A DNA stretch of 64,000 bases. Origin: Gemmatimonadota bacterium (GTDB taxonomy: Bacteria > Gemmatimonadota > Gemmatimonadetes > Gemmatimonadales > GWC2-71-9). The stretch is from assembly GCA_003222115.1 (NCBI GenBank), contig QHUL01000048.1:41678-105677 (forward strand), in the 5' to 3' direction. This document shows positions 34,517 to 43,171 of the stretch, piece after piece. A program made the position numbers and the translations under genes. The notes under the pieces were generated by a model. The model was not told the DNA's origin. It was given only the letters and a program-made list of their open reading frames with translations, and did no database searches. Positions within the stretch are counted from its first letter, which is position 1. Every line of letters begins with the position of its first letter.

Positions 34517-36403
34517 ATGACCCCGCAGCAACATGCCCATCTACCGCGACCCGTTCACAAAGAGCCCCCCGCCCACGCACCCAACGCCGCGCTGTTGATC
34601 GACTTCGACAACGTGACGATGGGGATCCGCTCCGATCTCCAATCGGAGCTGAAGCGGCTGCTGCAATCGGAGATCATCCGCGGCAAGGTGGCCGTGCAGC
34701 GGGCCTATGCCGACTGGCGGCGCTACCCGCAGTACATCGTTCCGCTGTCCGAGTCGTCGATCGACCTGATCTTCGCCCCGGCGTACGGATCGAACAAGAA
34801 GAACGCGACCGACATCCGGCTCGCCATCGACGCGCTCGAGCTCGTGTTCACCCGGCCCGAGATCGGCACCTTCATCCTGCTCTCGGGGGACAGCGATTTC
34901 TCCTCCCTGGTGATCAAGCTCAAGGAGTATGGGAAGTACGTGATCGGGGTCGGCATCCGGGAGTCGTCGAGCGACCTGCTGATCCAGAATTGCGACGAGT
35001 ACTTCTCCTACAACGAGCTCGCGGGGCTGACCAAAGAAAGCGACGTCACCACCGAGCGCCGGGATCCGTGGGAGCTGGTGGTCGAGGCCGTGAAGCAGAT
35101 GACGGCGCACAACGACGTGATGCGCTCCGACCGGCTGAAGCAGGTGATGCAGGAGATCGACCCGTCGTTCAACGAGAAGGACATCGGCTTCTCGCGCTTC
35201 AGCAAGTTCGTGGTCGAGGCGGCGCACCGCGGCCTGATCCACCTCAAGAAGCTGGACAACGGCCAGTACGAGATCTCGCTCGGCCCGGGCGTGCCCGGCG
35301 CGGCGGCCCAACCCACGGCGACGGGCGCGCCGCGCGGCGAAGCGCCCCGCGAGGAGCGGCCGCGCCGCCGCGCCGCCGAAGGGGCCCGCCGCGACGACGG
35401 CCGCCGCGCGAGCGGGGGCGGGAGCGGGTTTTCCCTGGGCGAGGGCTTCGGCTTGATCAAGCAGGCGCTGCGCCGCCTGGGCGGCGAGCAGCCGGTAAGC
35501 GCCGACGAGCTGCGCGATACGATGATCGAGCTGAAGGGCGAGGCGGCGGAGCCGCTCGAGCCCGAGCGGTTCCCCAACCTGCTCCGCCAGGCGCACGACG
35601 CGGAGATCATCGACCTCTCGAAGGAGGAAGACGGCGCGTACGCCGTGAAGCTGCGCCCCGGTGAGGCGTCCGCCCCCGACGCAGGGGAGGAAGCGGTCGT
35701 CGAGATGTCGCAACCGCCGAACGCGGCCACCGCGCCGCCCGCGGCTCCAGCGACGCCGCCGGCAGTCGTGGCGGTGCCGTCGCGCAGCGCGCGGTTCCGC
35801 CGCGGCTCGCGCGGGCCTCGCGTCGCCGTCGCCCCTCCCGAGATTCCCAAAGTCGGAGTGGTGGAGGTGGACCCGAACTTCACACCTCGCATCGAGCTCG
35901 TGCCCGTGAAGCCCCCAGAGATGCCCGTGGTCGAGCCGAGTCGCGCCGCTGAGAGTGGCGGCGAGGGCTCCCGCGATCGCCGCGGCGGCCGAGGGGGCGG
36001 GGGGGGCCGGGGGGGTCGGGGGGGCCGGGGGGGCCGGGGCCGAGGGGGCAGGGGTGGCAGGGAGGGCGGCGAGGGCCTGGGAGGGCGCGACCGGGACGAC
36101 CCGCGGGGTCCGACGGCGGTGGTAGGACCGCCCGAGGAACGGGGCGAACGCGGCGAAGGCGGCGAACGAGGTGAACGAGGTGAACGAGGTGGCCGACGGC
36201 ACCGGGGTGGGCGAGGTCGGGGAGGACGCGGCGGGCGCGGCGGCGAGACCGAGATGCGCGACCAGGCCGAACGGCCCCCCCGTACCGACCGGGCGCCGGG
36301 CGAGCCGCCACCCGCGCCGTCACCCGCGCCAGAGGGTGAGGCAGACGGGGAACAAGAGTCCTTCTGGTCGAAGGTGAAGCGCGGGCTGACCGGCGGCGGG
36401 TGA
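34517..36403 (+). CDS. NYN nuclease with two OST-HTH-like domains and RGG tail
   Basis: A 628-residue RNA-handling protein. The NYN (PIN-fold) nuclease domain spans about 22-165 with acidic residues D29 and D31 (L-I-D-F-D-N-V), D99 and D125/D127 (L-L-S-G-D-S-D-F). Two winged-helix OST-HTH/LOTUS-like segments follow (about 184-258 and 306-382), then a Pro/Ala linker and an RGG/RG-rich tail (486-577) ending in W-S-K-V-K-R-G-L. The first domains are LabA/YacP-like. ATG at 34517. The stop overlaps the next start (GTGA). Nuclease targets are unknown; RNA processing or condensate formation is plausible. Confidence 0.85.
   Translation: MTPQQHAHLPRPVHKEPPAHAPNAALLIDFDNVTMGIRSDLQSELKRLLQSEIIRGKVAVQRAYADWRRYPQYIVPLSESSIDLIFAPAYGSNKKNATDIRLAIDALELVFTRPEIGTFILLSGDSDFSSLVIKLKEYGKYVIGVGIRESSSDLLIQNCDEYFSYNELAGLTKESDVTTERRDPWELVVEAVKQMTAHNDVMRSDRLKQVMQEIDPSFNEKDIGFSRFSKFVVEAAHRGLIHLKKLDNGQYEISLGPGVPGAAAQPTATGAPRGEAPREERPRRRAAEGARRDDGRRASGGGSGFSLGEGFGLIKQALRRLGGEQPVSADELRDTMIELKGEAAEPLEPERFPNLLRQAHDAEIIDLSKEEDGAYAVKLRPGEASAPDAGEEAVVEMSQPPNAATAPPAAPATPPAVVAVPSRSARFRRGSRGPRVAVAPPEIPKVGVVEVDPNFTPRIELVPVKPPEMPVVEPSRAAESGGEGSRDRRGGRGGGGGRGGRGGRGGRGRGGRGGREGGEGLGGRDRDDPRGPTAVVGPPEERGERGEGGERGERGERGGRRHRGGRGRGGRGGRGGETEMRDQAERPPRTDRAPGEPPPAPSPAPEGEADGEQESFWSKVKRGLTGGG
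35991..36040 (+). repeat. G-run tandem repeat in the RGG tail
   Basis: Repeated 9-nt units of seven G plus CC or TC encode G-G-R. On the coding strand this gives at least five adjacent runs of seven or more G, a strong quadruplex candidate in the mRNA. A second 9-nt repeat (GGTGAACGA-like, near 36145-36190) encodes G-E-R triplets. Confidence 0.75.
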
Positions 36404-36984
36404 AGGCGCGCGCCCTCGCCCCGAGCTTCTACGCGCGACCGACACCCGAGGTCGCGCGTCGGCTTTTGGGGCACGTTCTCGTGAGCGAGGTCGGCGGGCG
36501 ACGCGTGGCGGGTCGGATCGTGGAGACCGAAGCCTACGTCGGCCCCGACGATCCCGCGTGTCACGGCTACGGCGCTCGCCGCACGCGCCGCAACCGGCAC
36601 CTGTTCGGCCCCCCCGGCACCGCCTACGTGTACTTCACGTACGGCATGCATTGGTGCCTGAACGCGGTCACCGAGGCCGAGGGCTTCCCCGCCGCCGTTC
36701 TGATCCGCGCGCTCGAGCCGCTCGACGGCCTGGACACGATGCGCCGCCGGCGCCGCGGAGCGACTGACCGCGGGCTCTGCTCCGGTCCGGCGCGGTTGTG
36801 CGAGGCGCTCGCGGTCACCGGCAGCCTCGACGGGGTCTCGCTGCAACGGGGCCGGCTGCGGATCGTGCGGGGGCCGGCTCGCCAGCGGCTCGACATCATC
36901 ACGACACCCCGAATTGGCATCACGCGGGCGCGCACCTGGCCGCTCCGGTTCCTGATCGGGGGCTCCCTATGGGTCTCGCGTTAG
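36400..36984 (+). CDS. 3-methyladenine DNA glycosylase (Mpg/AAG type)
   Basis: Removes alkylated purines such as 3-methyladenine from DNA. The 194-residue product has the AAG-family blocks A-R-R-L-L-G-H-V-L, I-V-E-T-E-A-Y (catalytic Glu region), D-P-A-C-H-G-Y, Y-V-Y-F-T-Y-G-M-H-W-C-L-N and G-P-A-R-L-C-E-A-L. GTG start overlaps the NYN stop as GTGA. Its stop lies 16 nt inside the dipeptidase gene. Confidence 0.93.
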   Translation: MKARALAPSFYARPTPEVARRLLGHVLVSEVGGRRVAGRIVETEAYVGPDDPACHGYGARRTRRNRHLFGPPGTAYVYFTYGMHWCLNAVTEAEGFPAAVLIRALEPLDGLDTMRRRRRGATDRGLCSGPARLCEALAVTGSLDGVSLQRGRLRIVRGPARQRLDIITTPRIGITRARTWPLRFLIGGSLWVSR

Positions 36985-38087
36985 GACTGCTGCTCGTGCT
37001 CCAGCAGCCCCCGGTCATTCTGGACGGCCACATCGACACTCCTCAGCGCATGCTGGACATGCGCACGGACATCTCGGCCCGGCTCTCCGACGGTCACATC
37101 GACGTTCCGCGCATGAAGGAGGGAGGGCTCACCGCGGCGTTCTTCTCGATCTGGGTCGACGCGCGCTATCGGCGAGCGGGCGCGTTCCAGCGCGCGCTGG
37201 ACCTGATCGCGGCCGTGCGGGCGCTCGCCGACACCGATCCGCAGGTCGAGCTCGCGACCACGGCGGATGAGGTCCGCGGTGCGGCGGCGCGGGGCCACGT
37301 GGCCGCGCTCCTGGGCGTGGAAGGCGGGCACGCGATCGAGAACTCCCTCGAACGCCTCGATTCCTTGTACCGCCTGGGCGTGCGCTACATGACGCTCACG
37401 TGGAACAACGGGAACGACTGGGCGGGAGCGTCGATGGACCCCCGTCGCTCAGGCGGCCTGTCCCCGTTCGGGAAGCAGGTCGTGCGTCGCATGAACGAGC
37501 TCGGGATGCTCGTGGATGTCTCCCACGTGTCGGACGCGACGTTCTGGGACGTCATCGCCGTCACGACGCGCCCGGTGATCGCCTCGCATTCCGCCTGCCG
37601 GGCGCTCGCGCGACATCCCCGGAACCTGAGCGACGCCCAGCTCCGCGCGCTCGCCCGGACCGGGGGCGTCGTGGGGATCAACTTCTACCCGGTCTTCCTC
37701 GACGACCGTTTTCGCCGCGAGTACGAGAGGCTCCGCGCCCGTCTGAAGCCCGAGACCGACGCGATCCACGCGCGTTACCAGGACCGTCCCGGTGAGTCGG
37801 CGTTCGCCGTGGACCGGCTCGTGGGTGAGCGCGTGGCGGCGGAGCTCGCCGTGCCGGGGATCGAGCGCCTGGTGGCGCACATCGATCACGCGGTGCAGGT
37901 GATGGGGGTGGACCACGTCGGATTGGGCTCGGACTTCGACGGGATCAGCGTGCTGCCCGCCCCCATGAAAGACGTGACGTCGTTGCCGCTGGTCGTTGCG
38001 GCCCTGCGGGCCCGCGGTTACAGCGACGACGACGTTCGGAAGATCCTGGGAGAGAACTTCCTGCGGGTCCTCAGTGCTCCTGGGTGA
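36969..38087 (+). CDS. Membrane dipeptidase (renal dipeptidase family, M19)
   Basis: A 372-residue zinc dipeptidase. D-G-H-I-D-T (first metal pair), V-E-G-G-H-A-I-E (bridging Glu), S-H-S-A-C-R-A-L and the C-terminal G-S-D-F-D-G-I are the family positions. Family members hydrolyse dipeptides, including D-amino acid ones. The first ~16 residues are hydrophobic and may anchor or export it. ATG at 36969 is 16 nt inside the glycosylase frame. It ends 17 nt into the convergent barrel gene. Confidence 0.9.
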   Translation: MGLALGLLLVLQQPPVILDGHIDTPQRMLDMRTDISARLSDGHIDVPRMKEGGLTAAFFSIWVDARYRRAGAFQRALDLIAAVRALADTDPQVELATTADEVRGAAARGHVAALLGVEGGHAIENSLERLDSLYRLGVRYMTLTWNNGNDWAGASMDPRRSGGLSPFGKQVVRRMNELGMLVDVSHVSDATFWDVIAVTTRPVIASHSACRALARHPRNLSDAQLRALARTGGVVGINFYPVFLDDRFRREYERLRARLKPETDAIHARYQDRPGESAFAVDRLVGERVAAELAVPGIERLVAHIDHAVQVMGVDHVGLGSDFDGISVLPAPMKDVTSLPLVVAALRARGYSDDDVRKILGENFLRVLSAPG

Positions 38088-39873
38088 CCTCTTCCTTCGC
38101 TGTCCCTAGGCTGTAGCGGACACCGCCCTGCAACGTGTGAGTCGGGCCCTGGAGCAGGAATCCCTTGGCCGAGGACGTGATGATGTAGTGGCCGAAGATC
38201 GACAGCCGCCCCTGCCTGATGTCGACCCCTCCCATCACCCAAAAGAACGCCTTGCTCGCGTTGGCGTCCGCCGCATCAAACGCCGCGACGGTGTCCGCTT
38301 TGGTGACGCAGCCCGAGCAGCCTTGCAGCTCCGGGGTGAGGATCTGCATCAGTGCAAACCCGCCGCCCGTGACCGGCTGGATCCGCTGCTGGGTCGGGAA
38401 GGCGAGTATCCCGCCCATGATGCGGCGCACATTGCTGAAGGAGAACGTGCCGACGAAGTCCGTGTTGGGGATCGCCACGTCGGCCAGCACCGGGCTCACG
38501 AAGAAGGCCTGCTCGAAGCTCGTGTAGAGGGCCGTGCGCTTGCCCGTGATCAGCCAATGGCCGCCGATGATGGGGTCGTACGTGAGAGGCTGGCGATTGG
38601 TCTTGTAGATCAGCACCCCGCCCTGGCCGCCCCAGAACCACTGATGCTGCCAGCCGATCGCGCGCGCTTGGGCGAGCCGCCCCTTGGCCGTGAAGTATGA
38701 CAGTCCGGCCGTGCCGATGATCTGGCCGCCCAATTTGCCGCCGGGGAGATTGGTCGTGGGCGACCAGACGGCCCGCCCCTCGACCCGCAGCGCCAAGTGG
38801 TCAGTCAGGAAGAACCGATCTCCGATGGCGCCGTGCAGCGCGTTATCCGTGAAGTCGTAGGGCGGCAGGGTGTCGCGGAACGTGAACCGGGTATAGCCGC
38901 CGAGCAGGTAGAACAGGTTGCGGCCCGCCGGGGCGTTGAACACCAGGCTCACGCTCCCGAGCACGAGCTGCGGCGAGAGCGTGCCTAGCTTCTGGGTCGG
39001 CCGCTGAAAGCCCCCCTCGACTTCGATACTGACCTTGTCACTGATGAACAACGCCAGCCGCCCGCCTCCTCCCACTTGGTTCTTTAGGTTGTAGGCGCGG
39101 TCGTAGCGCGTGTAGCTCCCGAACGCCCCGAACTCGAACTGGTCGGCGTGCCCGCCCTCGCCCACGAAGTGGACCGCCGGAGTGCGGCGCTCAACCGCCG
39201 GAGTGGGCGCAGGCGCTAGCGCGGGCGCGGGCGCGGGCGCGAACGCGGGCGTTGGCGTCGGGGCCACCGCGGGCGCGGGTGGTCTGCCGGCCGCCACCAC
39301 GACCGACTCCCGCTGCGCTGGGGGGAGCGGACGCGGGGCGGCTTCGTGCGGGCCGCCGCCGAGGAGGAAGACCGAGAGCCCCGCCGACGCAGTCGCGTCC
39401 AGGGACTTCTTGCCGGCGAAATAAGGGTTGTTGGGCGGGTAGTAAGCCCGGGCTTCGATGCGGAGGGCGACCCGGTCGGTGAGAAACAACCGCTGGCCGA
39501 GGCCACCGTGGACGGCGTTGAGCGAGAAGTTGTAGGGTGGGTTGACTCCCATCTCGAGCCGGGAATAGCCGCCTAGGAGGTATGTACCGCCGGTGCTGAG
39601 GACTAGGCTCACGCTGCCGAACCGAACCTGCGTGGTCGGGCCGCCGGCGGTGGGGGCCGCCTTCGTGACGCTCCCGTCCACTTCGAGCCCGATGTTGTTG
39701 GTAAGAAAGAAGCCCAGCCGGCCGCCGCCGCCGAACTGTCTCTCGAGGCCGAAAATGGGGTCGTAGCGCGTGTACGTGCCGAACCCACCGAGCTCGATCC
39801 GGTGGCTGCGCTGGGCGCCGAGGGTGGTCGCCCCGCAGGCCAGTGCCATCCCGAGCATCGAGAGTACCCGCAT
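38071..39873 (-). CDS. Outer-membrane protein with duplicated beta-barrel modules
   Basis: A 600-residue secreted protein with a signal peptide ending T-L-G-A-Q. Residues ~24-180 and ~255-400 are homologous modules: each starts with G-x-F-G-T/S-Y-T-R-Y-D and G-G-G-G-R-L, and ends F-L-T-D-x-x-A-L-R-x-E-x-R-A. They are joined by an Ala-Pro linker (about 205-235). A third, more divergent strand-rich part completes the C terminus. The pattern is that of OmpA-like/OMP_b-brl small barrels. ATG at 39873 follows GGAGG with good spacing. It has no obvious enzymatic motif; the role may be structural or passive transport. Confidence 0.7.
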   Translation of the reverse strand: MRVLSMLGMALACGATTLGAQRSHRIELGGFGTYTRYDPIFGLERQFGGGGRLGFFLTNNIGLEVDGSVTKAAPTAGGPTTQVRFGSVSLVLSTGGTYLLGGYSRLEMGVNPPYNFSLNAVHGGLGQRLFLTDRVALRIEARAYYPPNNPYFAGKKSLDATASAGLSVFLLGGGPHEAAPRPLPPAQRESVVVAAGRPPAPAVAPTPTPAFAPAPAPALAPAPTPAVERRTPAVHFVGEGGHADQFEFGAFGSYTRYDRAYNLKNQVGGGGRLALFISDKVSIEVEGGFQRPTQKLGTLSPQLVLGSVSLVFNAPAGRNLFYLLGGYTRFTFRDTLPPYDFTDNALHGAIGDRFFLTDHLALRVEGRAVWSPTTNLPGGKLGGQIIGTAGLSYFTAKGRLAQARAIGWQHQWFWGGQGGVLIYKTNRQPLTYDPIIGGHWLITGKRTALYTSFEQAFFVSPVLADVAIPNTDFVGTFSFSNVRRIMGGILAFPTQQRIQPVTGGGFALMQILTPELQGCSGCVTKADTVAAFDAADANASKAFFWVMGGVDIRQGRLSIFGHYIITSSAKGFLLQGPTHTLQGGVRYSLGTAKEEVTQEH

Positions 39874-40086
39874 CGGACTACCTCCCACGGCCTCCGCGAG
39901 CGGGCGAAAGCCGCCATCAGGTCGGAAAGGGCTAAGCTGCGCCCGACAAGCGACCCCCAAAATAGGAGTTGGTCGCAAAAAGTCCATACTTGCCATAAGG
40001 TTAAGCCACGGAGTCTTGAAAGTACTTGAGGTGCCAACCAGGCGACCGCGCTACAAAACCCGAAACTAAACCGAAGATGTGCGTAT

Positions 40087-41280
40087 CTAGATCAGGCCGA
40101 GCTTGGTTCCCACGCGGCGGAATGCTTGGAGGGCGAAGTCGAGATCGTCACGGGTATGGCCGGCTGACAACTGGCAGCGCACCCGCGCCTGGCCCTGAGG
40201 AACGACCGGATAGCCGAAGCCGGTCACGAACACCCCCTCGCCGAGCAGTAGCTCGCTCATCTGGATCGCCTGCGAGGTTTCCCCCAGGATGATGGGCACG
40301 ATGGGGGTCTCCCCTGCGAGCGGTTTGAACCCCAGTGCCGTCAGCTGTTCGCGGAAATAGCGCGCGTTCTCGTGCAGCCGGCGGACCAGCTCGGGGTGCT
40401 GCTCGACGTAGCGGAGGGCGGCGAGCGCGCTCCCGGCGACGGTGGGCGGGAGCGCGTTGCTGAAGAGCTGCGGCCGGGAGCGCTGGGTGAGGTAGTCGGT
40501 GAGGGCTGCGGGCCCCGCGGTGAATCCTCCCGCGGCCCCGCCCAGCGCCTTGCCCAGGGTCGACGTGATGATGTCCACCTCGCCCGTCATTCCGAAATGC
40601 TCGGCCGTGCCCCGGCCCGTCTGCCCCAGCACGCCGGTGGCGTGCGAGTCGTCGACGGCCACGACGGCGTCGTACTGCCGCGCGAGCGCCGCGATGTCCG
40701 GCAGCTTCGCGATGTCGCCTTCCATCGAGAAGATGCCGTCCGTGAAGATCAGCCTGAGGCGGTGGTGCTTCGCCGCCTTGAGTCGCTCCTCGAGGTCCGC
40801 CATGTCCGAGTGCCGGTACACCGCGGTCTGGCACTTCGTGATGGTCTTGGCGAGCCGGATCGCGTCGATGATGGAGGCGTGATTCAGCTGGTCGGAGATG
40901 ACGATGTCCTGCTCACCCAGCAGCGTGGGACAGAGACCCTCGTTTGCGTTCCAGCAGCTGCCGTATGTGAGTGATGACTCACAGCCGACGAAGCGGGCCA
41001 ACGCCGCTTCGAGCTCGCGGTGAATCGTGAACGTCCCGCAAATGAACCGCACCGAGCCGGTTCCCGCGCCGTACTGATCCAGCGCGCGCTTGCCGGCCTC
41101 CACGACTTCGGGGACGTCGCACAGTCCGAGGTAATTGTTCGACGAGAGGATGACCACCTCGCCGCGGCCCTCCATGCGCACCCGCGCGGCCTGAGGGGAC
41201 GTGAGGTAGTTGAGACGCTTGTAGACGCCGTCCCGCCTGAACTGGTCGAGCTCGCTGGCGAGCCGTGCGGCGAAACTCAT
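40087..41280 (-). CDS. kbl: 2-amino-3-ketobutyrate CoA ligase (glycine C-acetyltransferase)
   Basis: KBL cleaves 2-amino-3-ketobutyrate with CoA to glycine and acetyl-CoA. The 397-residue PLP enzyme has S-S-N-N-Y-L-G-L, G-S-V-R-F-I-C-G-T, D-D-S-H-A-T-G-V (PLP Asp/His) and S-T-L-G-K-A-L-G-G with the Schiff-base Lys. The R-F-I-C-G-T loop favours KBL over 8-amino-7-oxononanoate synthase, and the ATGA overlap with tdh confirms it. Confidence 0.95.
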   Translation of the reverse strand: MSFAARLASELDQFRRDGVYKRLNYLTSPQAARVRMEGRGEVVILSSNNYLGLCDVPEVVEAGKRALDQYGAGTGSVRFICGTFTIHRELEAALARFVGCESSLTYGSCWNANEGLCPTLLGEQDIVISDQLNHASIIDAIRLAKTITKCQTAVYRHSDMADLEERLKAAKHHRLRLIFTDGIFSMEGDIAKLPDIAALARQYDAVVAVDDSHATGVLGQTGRGTAEHFGMTGEVDIITSTLGKALGGAAGGFTAGPAALTDYLTQRSRPQLFSNALPPTVAGSALAALRYVEQHPELVRRLHENARYFREQLTALGFKPLAGETPIVPIILGETSQAIQMSELLLGEGVFVTGFGYPVVPQGQARVRCQLSAGHTRDDLDFALQAFRRVGTKLGLI

Positions 41281-42314
41281 GCGATCTCCAGGATGATCTT
41301 GCCGGCGTCGCCCGAGCGGATGGCGGCGAGGGCGTGGTCGATCTGGGCGAGCGGAAACTGGTGGGTGATGACGGGGCGGGGGTCGAGCAAGCCGGCTGTC
41401 AGGTAGCGACGCATCTGGTGCCACGTCTCGTACATCTTGCGTCCGATCACGCCGTACACGGTGATCCCCTTGAAGATGATCTCGCTCGCGAAGTCCACCG
41501 GGATCTCGCCCGTGGGAATGCCGAGCAGGTGGACGCGCCCTCCGCGGCGCACGGCGGCGAAGGCCTGATGCAGGGCGGTGGGGACGCCCGACATCTCGCA
41601 CACCACGTCCGCTCCTTCGCCCCCGGTCTCTGCGAGCACGGCGCGTACCACGTCGTCGTGGGCCGCGTTGAGGGTGCGGTGGGCGCCCATCTTGGCGGCG
41701 AGCGCGAGCCGAATGGGGTTGACGTCCGACGCGATGACCTTGACGGCCCCTGCCGCCCGGGCGATCCCCACGGCGAAGCAGCCGATCGGTCCGCAGCCCA
41801 CGACGAACACCGTGCTGCCGGGGATCTCGGCCGAGAGCACGGTGTGAAACGCGTTCCCCATGGGGTCCATCACGGCCCCGACCGCGGTCGGGATGCCGTC
41901 GAGCGGCAGCACGTTGCTCGCGGGCATGGCGATGTACTCGGCGAACGCGCCGTCCCGGTCCACACCGATGATGCGCGTGTTGCGGCAGATGTGGGCGTTG
42001 CCCGTGCGGCACTGCAGGCAGTGCCCGCACACGATGTGCCCCTCGGCCGTCACCAGCTGGCCGGTCTTGAGCTCGCCGACGCCGTCACCGACCGCCACGA
42101 TCTCCCCCGCGAACTCGTGCCCGATGACGAGGGGGGGCTTGAGGCGGCCCTGCGCCCAGGCGTCCCACTCGGCGATGTGCAGGTCGGTGCCGCACACTCC
42201 GGCGTGGCGCACGGCGATGAGCACCTCGCCCGGTCCCGCCGCCGGTTTCGGGACCGTCGCGACCTTGAGGCCGGGGCCCGGACGGTCCTTCACGATGGCG
42301 TGCATGGCGGGCAT
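41277..42314 (-). CDS. tdh: L-threonine 3-dehydrogenase
   Basis: TDH oxidises threonine to 2-amino-3-ketobutyrate with NAD, feeding KBL. The 345-residue zinc medium-chain dehydrogenase has catalytic zinc ligands in G-V-C-G-T-D and G-H-E-F-A-G, a structural zinc cluster C-G-H-C-L-Q-C-R-T-G-N-A-H-I-C, and the Rossmann motif V-G-C-G-P-I-G. Stop overlaps kbl start. The SDR gene ends 22 nt upstream. Confidence 0.95.
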   Translation of the reverse strand: MPAMHAIVKDRPGPGLKVATVPKPAAGPGEVLIAVRHAGVCGTDLHIAEWDAWAQGRLKPPLVIGHEFAGEIVAVGDGVGELKTGQLVTAEGHIVCGHCLQCRTGNAHICRNTRIIGVDRDGAFAEYIAMPASNVLPLDGIPTAVGAVMDPMGNAFHTVLSAEIPGSTVFVVGCGPIGCFAVGIARAAGAVKVIASDVNPIRLALAAKMGAHRTLNAAHDDVVRAVLAETGGEGADVVCEMSGVPTALHQAFAAVRRGGRVHLLGIPTGEIPVDFASEIIFKGITVYGVIGRKMYETWHQMRRYLTAGLLDPRPVITHQFPLAQIDHALAAIRSGDAGKIILEIA

Positions 42315-42336
42315 CAGGGAAGCGGAACGGGGAGGG

Positions 42337-43128
42337 TCAGAAGATGGAGCGCGTGAAGCCCCCGTCCACCTGGACCACGACGCCCGTGATGTAGCTGGCG
42401 CGTTCGGAGGCCAGGAACACGATGGCCGCAGCCAGCTCGTCGGTGCGGCCCATGCGTCCCATCGGAATGTCTGCGACCATCTCGCGCATCACTTCCTGGG
42501 AGCTGCGGTGCTCCCGCTTCGCCCGCGTCTCGGTGAGCTCCTCGATCCGTTCGGTGGCGATGAATCCGGGGCACACCACGTTGACCGTGATCCCCTCCGG
42601 GGCCACCTCGTCGGCGAGCGCCTTGGCGAAGCCGAGCACGCCGGCGCGCGCCGTGGTGGAGAGGATGAGGCCGGGCACCGGCTGCTTCGCCGCCACCGAG
42701 GCGAGGCAGATGATGCGCCCCCACTGGACCTTGCGCATCACCGGCACGGCCGCGCGGGCGAGATGGACGGTGGACAGCAGGTTGAGCTCCACGGCGCGGT
42801 GGAACGCGTCGCCCGTCTGGTGGCTGAACGGCGCGGCGGGCGGGCCGCTGGCGTTGCAGAACAGGATGTCGAGCCGGCCCAGCTCGCGGGCGACCCGCTC
42901 CACCATCCCCTCCGCCTCGGCGGGGATCCCGACGTCCGCCACCAGCGGCACGACGGTGCGGGTCGTCTCGGCCTCGAGCTGCTGCGCCACGCGCTCGACG
43001 GAGTCCTGATGACGTCCGTTGATGGCGACGCGCGCCCCCTCCTGCGCCAGGGCCTTCGCCACGGCGCGGCCCAGGCCTTTCGTGCTGCCGCACACCAGCG
43101 CCACGCGGCCGGCGAGACCGAGGTCCAT
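42337..43128 (-). CDS. SDR-family protein lacking the catalytic Tyr and Lys
   Basis: A 263-residue short-chain dehydrogenase fold. The nucleotide loop is G-S-T-K-G-L-G-R and N-A-S-G stands for the usual N-A-G. Where most SDRs have Y-x-x-x-K (Y-S-A-S-K), this protein reads L-S-T-T-A-R, so both catalytic residues are replaced. This matches a described atypical group annotated as 3-oxoacyl-ACP reductase-like. It may bind nucleotide without classical activity, or use a different mechanism. It lies between formate dehydrogenase and the threonine genes. Confidence 0.85.
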   Translation of the reverse strand: MDLGLAGRVALVCGSTKGLGRAVAKALAQEGARVAINGRHQDSVERVAQQLEAETTRTVVPLVADVGIPAEAEGMVERVARELGRLDILFCNASGPPAAPFSHQTGDAFHRAVELNLLSTVHLARAAVPVMRKVQWGRIICLASVAAKQPVPGLILSTTARAGVLGFAKALADEVAPEGITVNVVCPGFIATERIEELTETRAKREHRSSQEVMREMVADIPMGRMGRTDELAAAIVFLASERASYITGVVVQVDGGFTRSIF

Positions 43129-43171
43129 AGGCGTCGGAATCTAGAGGCGAAAGCGAAGCCCGGTTAGACGT

